Below, piece by piece: positions 58,886 through 64,000 of a DNA stretch of 64,000 nt. The stretch is from Leptospira haakeii (lineage in GTDB: Bacteria > Spirochaetota > Leptospiria > Leptospirales > Leptospiraceae): assembly GCF_002812045.1 (NCBI RefSeq), contig NZ_NPEG01000004.1:124001-188000 (forward strand), given 5' to 3'. A program made the translations under genes and the position numbers. The notes under the pieces are model-generated. The model did not search any database. It was not told the origin of the DNA and saw nothing but the letters and a program-made list of their open reading frames with translations. The stretch's first letter is position 1; each line of letters begins with the position of its first letter.

Positions 58886-59052
58886 AGCTCCCTAAAATAC
58901 TCCTTTCCATTTTTGCTTCAATCGTTTCTTATTGTTTTCGACTGAATCGATTAACAAAAGGAATGTTATAATTCTAAAATAAAAAACCGAATCGGTGGAA
59001 CTTTTATACAAAACCAAGATCGATCCGATCTGGGCTAGAACAGGATGGAAGA

Positions 59053-59742
59053 ATGAACAATAGAATTGCGATCATTGCGGGTGGGACTGGACTGGTAGGT
59101 GGGGAACTTATACAAGAATTATTGATAGATCCGTCCTGGGATAAGGTCTATCTTTTGGTCCGAAAACCTTTGGAATGGACTCATTCCAAATTGGAATTAA
59201 TACTTACTGATTGGGATAAGACCTTAGAATTCCCTCAAGGTGTTACGGATGCATTTTGCACTTTGGGAACTACGATCGGCAAAGCAGGTTCTAAGGAAAA
59301 TTTTAAAAAAGTGGATTTAGAATACCCATCCAGTTTTGCTAAAGCAGCAAAGGAGAAGGGTGTAAAATCTTTCTTTATAGTAACCGCGCTAGGAGCTGAT
59401 CCAAATTCTTTCGTATTTTATAATCAGGTAAAAGGGGAAGTAGAAGCGAAAATTTCCACACTTGGTTTCGAAACTTTCGGAATTTTCAGGCCTTCTCTTT
59501 TAGAAGGAGATAGAAAAGAATTCAGGTTAGGGGAGAAGATCGGGTCTAAGCTTGCTTTTCTGATAAACCCTCTGCTTTTTGGTCCCTTGAAAAAATATAG
59601 ATCCATTCATGCAAAGACCGTTGCTAAATCCATGTTGAACCTAGCTTGGTCCGGTAAAAAAGGAAATCATATTATAGAATCGGATAAAATTGCAGCATTA
59701 GGATCTTCTTCCGCAAGAGCGAATATAGAAAACTTAATATAG
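59053..59742 (+). CDS. NAD(P)-binding oxidoreductase, atypical short-chain (HTATIP2/NmrA-like)
   Basis: A 229-residue Rossmann protein. The nucleotide-binding loop is A-G-G-T-G-L-V-G-G at 9-17. A-F-C-T-L-G-T-T-I-G near 75 and F-F-I-V-T-A-L-G-A-D near 109 are typical of the HTATIP2/TIP30-like group, which lacks a classical Y-x3-K. Substrate unknown. It ends eight bases from the convergent phosphatase gene. Confidence 0.8.
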   Translation: MNNRIAIIAGGTGLVGGELIQELLIDPSWDKVYLLVRKPLEWTHSKLELILTDWDKTLEFPQGVTDAFCTLGTTIGKAGSKENFKKVDLEYPSSFAKAAKEKGVKSFFIVTALGADPNSFVFYNQVKGEVEAKISTLGFETFGIFRPSLLEGDRKEFRLGEKIGSKLAFLINPLLFGPLKKYRSIHAKTVAKSMLNLAWSGKKGNHIIESDKIAALGSSSARANIENLI

Positions 59743-59749
59743 TTTCCGA

Positions 59750-62110
59750 TTAGGATTTCCCGTTTAATTTTTTAACGATCTCGGAAGCATTTTCATTTTG
59801 AGGATCTAATTCAAGACTTAGTTTGGCGAAGTTAATTGCTTTTTCGTGCCTTCCTAATTTTAGATTTAAGTCAGCTATATGAGCTAGATTTGCAGGGATC
59901 CCCGGATTACGAAGTTGGATCCTTTCCGCAAGCTCTAAAGAGCGATTGTAATTTCCGATCTTTTTGAAACAGAAAGATGCGGAGTAGATTATATCCGTAT
60001 CCCCCGGATTTTCCTCCACATAGGAATCCATAAGAGAACAAGCCTCCTGGTAATTTCCATTTTTATAATGGAGCCTGATCAAATCTCTCTTTAATATTTG
60101 GTTTTCTGGAGAAAGGTTTAAGGCTTCTTCGATAGTAAGAATTGCTTCCGGGATATTTTTGTTTCTTAAAAACTCTCTCGCTTTCTTGCTCAGATTATGG
60201 ACTCCCTTTCCTGCCTTTGTTTTATTCAAGGATTTGCCTGGATCATATTCTATTCGCAAAAGAGAAAGATCGTCTGTAATACGTCCTTGGTTCTCTAAGT
60301 TGGAAGCTATCGTTTGTAAATTCCCTTCGGAAGATTCTACAACCCGCAAGAATAAGGATTCATCCTTATTCATGGTTTTATCTCCGGAGTCGGAAATGAT
60401 TTCCAAATCATCTCTTCCGTCGGAACCGATCACTAAAATATCAGCAGGTTGGAGTCTGAATATTTTTACACTTAAACTTCCTTCCATTCCTGGAGTACCT
60501 AATTTTCTATATTGCAAACTTTCCTCTAAAAAGGAAGCTTTTCCATCTCTGTATAGAACGGACCAAGGATGTTCTGCATTAATATAGTATAATATACCTG
60601 CTTCTTCGTCTAAAACTCCCAAGACCATGGAGACTAACATGCTCCCGTCGAATCCCTGGAATAATTTATGCAATTCTGTAAATGCGTTTTTGATCCATTT
60701 TTCAGCGTACAGGGAATAGGTGTTTTCATTTGTTAAAGTTCTTTGTAAAATAGAGTGGAATGCCGCTCCTAAAACGAGAACGCCTCCTGCTCCTTGTAGA
60801 GATTTCCCCATTGCATCCGCGTTCAAGAATACAGTGTATTCCTTTCCTCTTAAAAGGATTTCTTGCGCGATACAAATGTCTCCGCCTATCTCGCTTTCTT
60901 TTCCTTTAAATACGAAATTCTTCTTTTGTTTAATTAGAAAATCAACCTTTGCCTTTCTTCCGCTGGTTCGATTTATGCCTAAAGGTTTGATTAAAAGTGA
61001 AGTAAGAAAATAATCTCCGTCCTGTTGTTGTTTAAGTTCTTCAACAGTACGCAATGTTTCTCTGAGTTCAGAAGTTTTTTCTTCCACTAATGACTGGAGA
61101 TGCTCTCTGATCCTACCGATCTCGCCTGTGGCCTTCGCAAAATCTTTTGCAAAACCTAAAAATTCTCGATCAATCGAGACCAAAGGAAGTTTTCCGGGGC
61201 CTCCAGCTGCAAGATCATTCGCTGATTTTCCAATTTGCTCTAAGGTAGTGGAAATAGATTGGAAATACAAAATAATTAGTGTGGTTGCTGCAAAAAAAGT
61301 TAATCCGATAAAGAATGCGATCTCTAAATATGAATCAGGTCTGAGGCCTACATAAACCGCTAATATTGTTAGAGATAATAATACTAAAGAAAGTAAGAAC
61401 CCGAATTTTCCTTTAAGACCTAAGAATCCGGGAGGGAAATTAGAAGAATAAGATCTACTTAGCAGAACCTTCTTCAACATGACCCGTTTAGGTCCGGTTA
61501 TATAGTCTGTGATTATATAACTAAAACCACAATATACAAAAACAGCAGCAAGCCATCCTAAGAATATATATAAAAGTTCTTTCAAATTATAATCAAATAA
61601 CAAGTAGGGAATAACGCTAGTGAGAAGGACAAAACTCCCGTAGCAGAATGCAGATATCATATTATGCATAGGCAAATGGATCAGATCGGATAAAATCACA
61701 TCCAATTCTTCTGAGGAGTTCCTACGTATAGAATGAGTAGGATTTAGTGTTTTGTTGATCCTTCTGATATGTGGTTCGATTCCCGAAATACCTATTGGAG
61801 CAAGCAATCCATATTGTACACCATGTAATATAGTTACAAGCAAGGTCGCGAAAACAAAACAAAGGACGATTATATAATGGGTTTGAAGGGAAAACATCGG
61901 AATGGTCGCAGATCCGAAGAAAAAAGCATAAACCGCTCCAAACCAACCACCCGCTAAAGAGAATGCTACGATGGAAAAGGTATAGGAAATCTTTTTGTGA
62001 ATCGCCTCGAAAAGGCGATAAAAATATCTCTGAGTCATCTCGATTATCCTGGAATGTTCCGGATCTTTATGGAATACAAAAGAATAAGACGAAACGATTC
62101 TTCTGAACAT
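59750..62110 (-). CDS. SpoIIE-family PP2C phosphatase with membrane sensor and TPR repeats
   Basis: A 786-residue protein. About seven or eight hydrophobic helices (about 40-285) are followed by a HAMP-like/coiled linker (about 285-370), a SpoIIE/RsbU-type PP2C domain (about 385-625; G-G-D-I-C near 398, D-A-M-G-K-S near 430, G-S-D-G-R-D-D near 565) and C-terminal tetratricopeptide repeats (about 635-785). These phosphatases usually dephosphorylate STAS anti-anti-sigma factors. A STAS protein is encoded at 43378-44082, but no direct link is shown. Confidence 0.88.
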   Translation of the reverse strand: MFRRIVSSYSFVFHKDPEHSRIIEMTQRYFYRLFEAIHKKISYTFSIVAFSLAGGWFGAVYAFFFGSATIPMFSLQTHYIIVLCFVFATLLVTILHGVQYGLLAPIGISGIEPHIRRINKTLNPTHSIRRNSSEELDVILSDLIHLPMHNMISAFCYGSFVLLTSVIPYLLFDYNLKELLYIFLGWLAAVFVYCGFSYIITDYITGPKRVMLKKVLLSRSYSSNFPPGFLGLKGKFGFLLSLVLLSLTILAVYVGLRPDSYLEIAFFIGLTFFAATTLIILYFQSISTTLEQIGKSANDLAAGGPGKLPLVSIDREFLGFAKDFAKATGEIGRIREHLQSLVEEKTSELRETLRTVEELKQQQDGDYFLTSLLIKPLGINRTSGRKAKVDFLIKQKKNFVFKGKESEIGGDICIAQEILLRGKEYTVFLNADAMGKSLQGAGGVLVLGAAFHSILQRTLTNENTYSLYAEKWIKNAFTELHKLFQGFDGSMLVSMVLGVLDEEAGILYYINAEHPWSVLYRDGKASFLEESLQYRKLGTPGMEGSLSVKIFRLQPADILVIGSDGRDDLEIISDSGDKTMNKDESLFLRVVESSEGNLQTIASNLENQGRITDDLSLLRIEYDPGKSLNKTKAGKGVHNLSKKAREFLRNKNIPEAILTIEEALNLSPENQILKRDLIRLHYKNGNYQEACSLMDSYVEENPGDTDIIYSASFCFKKIGNYNRSLELAERIQLRNPGIPANLAHIADLNLKLGRHEKAINFAKLSLELDPQNENASEIVKKLNGKS

Positions 62111-62229
62111 ATTTTGTATGGAAAGAAATTTTTTCCTACAACTCTTTATCTGAAGCAGAATAATTTATAGAAAGATGTGGATATCATAAAAAGTATTACG
62201 TCGATAAGAATCGATTGGATTTTGTTTTT

Positions 62230-62245
62230 GTGAACAATTGTTTAC
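62230..62245. promoter_or_regulatory. Palindromic operator-like site upstream of the SDR gene
   Basis: GTGAACAATTGTTTAC is a 16-base palindrome with a single mismatched pair, lying 85 bases upstream of the short-chain dehydrogenase start and 120 bases from the divergent phosphatase gene. Its size and symmetry suit a TetR- or GntR-type dimer. No regulator gene of that kind is in the window. Confidence 0.45.
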
Positions 62246-62329
62246 ATTCATTGATCTTGATCGGATATTTTGCTTTTCAAATACGATAGGCAAATTAGTT
62301 TCACCTTCGATTCACGTAGGGGATGAAAG

Positions 62330-63091
62330 ATGGATATTCGAGGAAAACGTATAGTAATTACGGGAGCTGCCTCCGGGATCGGAAAAGAAACTTTGATCAA
62401 GTTTTTGGAATTCGATGGAGTAAAGGTCCTTGCTGTGGATTTGGATCCGTCTCGTCTGGATATTTCCGATGATCGAGTAAAAAAATTCAAATGTGATGTT
62501 TCCTCTTCCGAGAATGTAGATAAAATTTTTAAGGAAGCTGAAAAGGTTTTGGGCGGTATTGATATCTTTTATGCAAACGCAGGTTTTGCATACTATGAGG
62601 AGATTAAAAAACCGGATTGGAAACGTATGGAGAAAATTTTTCAAACAAATGTTTTTTCCACTATCTATGGATTACAAAAGGTCCAGGCGGAATATTCCAA
62701 TCCTGTTTATTATATCATCACTGCTTCTGCTATGAGTTTTCTTTCGATCCCAGGTTATGCATTATATTCGGCAACCAAAGCGGCAGTACATTCTTTTGCA
62801 GAAGCGTTTCAGTTCGAATTGAAGAAACCGCATAGGCTGATGGTCGTTTATCCGATCGCCACTCGAACGAATTTTTTCGACTCTGCCGGCAAAAAGGTGC
62901 CGGTGCCTTTTCCTTCTCAGACTCCGAAACAAGTTGCAAGTGCGGTTATTTCCGGAATTCAATGGAATAAGAAGAAGGTTCTTCCTTCTAAAATATTTAC
63001 TCTAATGATGTTCTTGGATAGATTTTTGATCTATCCGCTTCGTATTTATCAGCATATCGAAAACTGGAAACGTAAAAGGGCTCTAAACTAA
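62330..63091 (+). CDS. Short-chain dehydrogenase/reductase
   Basis: A classical SDR of 253 residues. The cofactor loop is T-G-A-A-S-G-I-G-K at 11-19; A-V-D-L-D near 36-40 ends strand two and its acidic residue suggests NAD preference. N-A-G-F-A is near 83, the catalytic serine in T-A-S-A-M-S near 130, and Y-S-A-T-K near 145-149 gives the Tyr/Lys pair. The C-terminus has a basic helix that may contact the membrane. Substrate unknown. It overlaps the convergent acyl-CoA dehydrogenase gene by nine bases. Confidence 0.9.
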   Translation: MDIRGKRIVITGAASGIGKETLIKFLEFDGVKVLAVDLDPSRLDISDDRVKKFKCDVSSSENVDKIFKEAEKVLGGIDIFYANAGFAYYEEIKKPDWKRMEKIFQTNVFSTIYGLQKVQAEYSNPVYYIITASAMSFLSIPGYALYSATKAAVHSFAEAFQFELKKPHRLMVVYPIATRTNFFDSAGKKVPVPFPSQTPKQVASAVISGIQWNKKKVLPSKIFTLMMFLDRFLIYPLRIYQHIENWKRKRALN

Positions 63092-64000
63092 GGCAGGGCT
63101 ATTTTTATTCTCTATACGTATTTTATTATATTCTAATAAAGCAAGGCTATCTAAGTTATAAGCACAGACTAAGTTTGCTCTTACTTCCTTAGCGTCGCCT
63201 TGTAGCTTATTTAAACTTCTTTCTAAGATCACTCCTATGATAACTCTGGTTGCGGATTCTACTAGTTCGAAAGCAACCTCGTCCTTGGATATTCCATTTT
63301 CTAAAGATGTATAAATTAGATGGGATTCTTCTAATTTTTTGCGATTTTCTATTAGTTCTCTAGAGGGGGAGATATTACTCATTTCTTCGTCCAGATATTG
63401 TCTTAAAATACCTTTTGTTCCCAAACCCGTGACAATTCCTCCGATGGCTGCCACAACCTGCAATTGTGTGGTTCCTTCGTAAATATTAGTGATTCTCACA
63501 TCTCTATAGATCCTGGAAATATCGTAATCATAAGTATATCCAGCTCCTCCATGAATTTGGAGTGCGTCGAATGCGATCTTATTTGCCTGTTCTGTAATAT
63601 AATATTTGGATAATGGAGTGAATAAATTGGCGAGTTTTTCCCATTTTTTTATACTTTCGTCCTTTTTGATCTCCCTCTCATCGATGCCGGATTCTTTCAT
63701 TTTTTCGGATTTCCAGTGATATAGATCTATAGATCTGGAAGCTTCTTGCAAAATGGAGCGCATCGCTATGATTTCTCTGTCCATTAGATCCAACATCTTC
63801 TTCACAGCTGGGATGTTTTTGATCTTCTTACCGAATTGTTCTCTTTCATCCGCGTATTTTTTAGCTTCGTAATAGGCTGCGGCTCCGATTCCCATTGCCT
63901 GTCCTGCGATGGAAAGTCTTGCTCCGTTCATCATTGCCATGGAATATTTTACAAGTCCGTAACCTTCTTCTCCGATTAAGATGCCGGGAGTATTCTCGTA
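63083..64000 (-). CDS. Acyl-CoA dehydrogenase, C-terminal part (runs off window)
   Basis: The frame is open from the window edge to a stop at 63083, giving 305 residues of C-terminal sequence with the N-terminal part missing. The helical domain [20 protein letters not shown], followed by R-E-Q-F-G-K-K-I, is the standard ACAD C-terminal region. [20 protein letters not shown] contains the active-site neighbourhood of the family. An extra roughly 110-residue C-terminal extension is like that of FadE-type long-chain enzymes. FAD-dependent fatty-acid beta-oxidation is the likely role. Confidence 0.88.
   Translation of the reverse strand, partial: YENTPGILIGEEGYGLVKYSMAMMNGARLSIAGQAMGIGAAAYYEAKKYADEREQFGKKIKNIPAVKKMLDLMDREIIAMRSILQEASRSIDLYHWKSEKMKESGIDEREIKKDESIKKWEKLANLFTPLSKYYITEQANKIAFDALQIHGGAGYTYDYDISRIYRDVRITNIYEGTTQLQVVAAIGGIVTGLGTKGILRQYLDEEMSNISPSRELIENRKKLEESHLIYTSLENGISKDEVAFELVESATRVIIGVILERSLNKLQGDAKEVRANLVCAYNLDSLALLEYNKIRIENKNSPALV

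Overview
The window reads as chromosomal DNA of a spirochaete, almost certainly the genus Leptospira. The inference rests on gene content and style: two-gene Hsp20 and groES-groEL loci under CIRCE operators, phoH / HD-7TM / ybeY / recO in a row, rpsF-ssb-rpsR-rplI-dnaB, gap-pgk-tpiA-secG, many TTG start codons, beta-propeller lipoproteins, and many large signalling proteins with unusual domain mixes. Base composition is moderately AT-rich throughout. I see no tRNA, rRNA, CRISPR array, prophage or complete insertion sequence. Coding density is high and I cannot name the species.

Layout. 1-8.1 kb: a Sco1 copper chaperone, a small DUF486 membrane protein, a CIRCE-controlled pair of small heat-shock proteins, purU, a DASS-type anion transporter, two lipoproteins (SBBP beta-propeller and CapA-like), and a VapBC toxin-antitoxin pair with its own inverted-repeat operator. 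8.3-22 kb: a long rightward housekeeping block, rpsF-ssb-rpsR-rplI-dnaB, then aspS-phoH-pgpH-like-ybeY-recO-argS-cinA, with many start/stop overlaps that imply translational coupling. 22-31 kb: a leftward block, gap-pgk-tpiA, then secG with a periplasmic protein, a PAS histidine kinase and a response regulator with an ATPase-like output. Upstream of gap lie a degenerate signal peptidase homologue and a GT-C-like glycosyltransferase.

31-45.7 kb: a gamma-carbonic anhydrase, a protein whose sequence matches archaeal (type II) GAPDH, cysK, an MpaB-like protein, topA, an ABC ATPase with an HDOD/ATPase-like regulator, panD, a Panacea-like protein overlapping lipB head to head, a membrane protein, a STAS/zinc-ribbon protein and murJ. 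45.8-50.8 kb: one 1660-residue aromatic repeat protein. 50.8-53.1 kb: groES-groEL with two CIRCE elements and a small inverted-repeat element. 53.1-64 kb: a class II photolyase, an Mpo1-like protein, an ammonium transporter fused to a chemoreceptor signalling domain, an adenylate cyclase, a SpoIIE-type phosphatase with TPRs, two Rossmann oxidoreductases and the 3' part of an acyl-CoA dehydrogenase gene running off the end.

The strongest items for follow-up are the Amt-chemoreceptor fusion, the second GAPDH of archaeal type, the signal peptidase homologue lacking both catalytic residues, the giant repeat protein, the paired CIRCE operators at both heat-shock loci, a pair of short terminal-inverted-repeat elements, and phoH, whose conserved N-terminus lies upstream of any ATG/GTG/TTG start.
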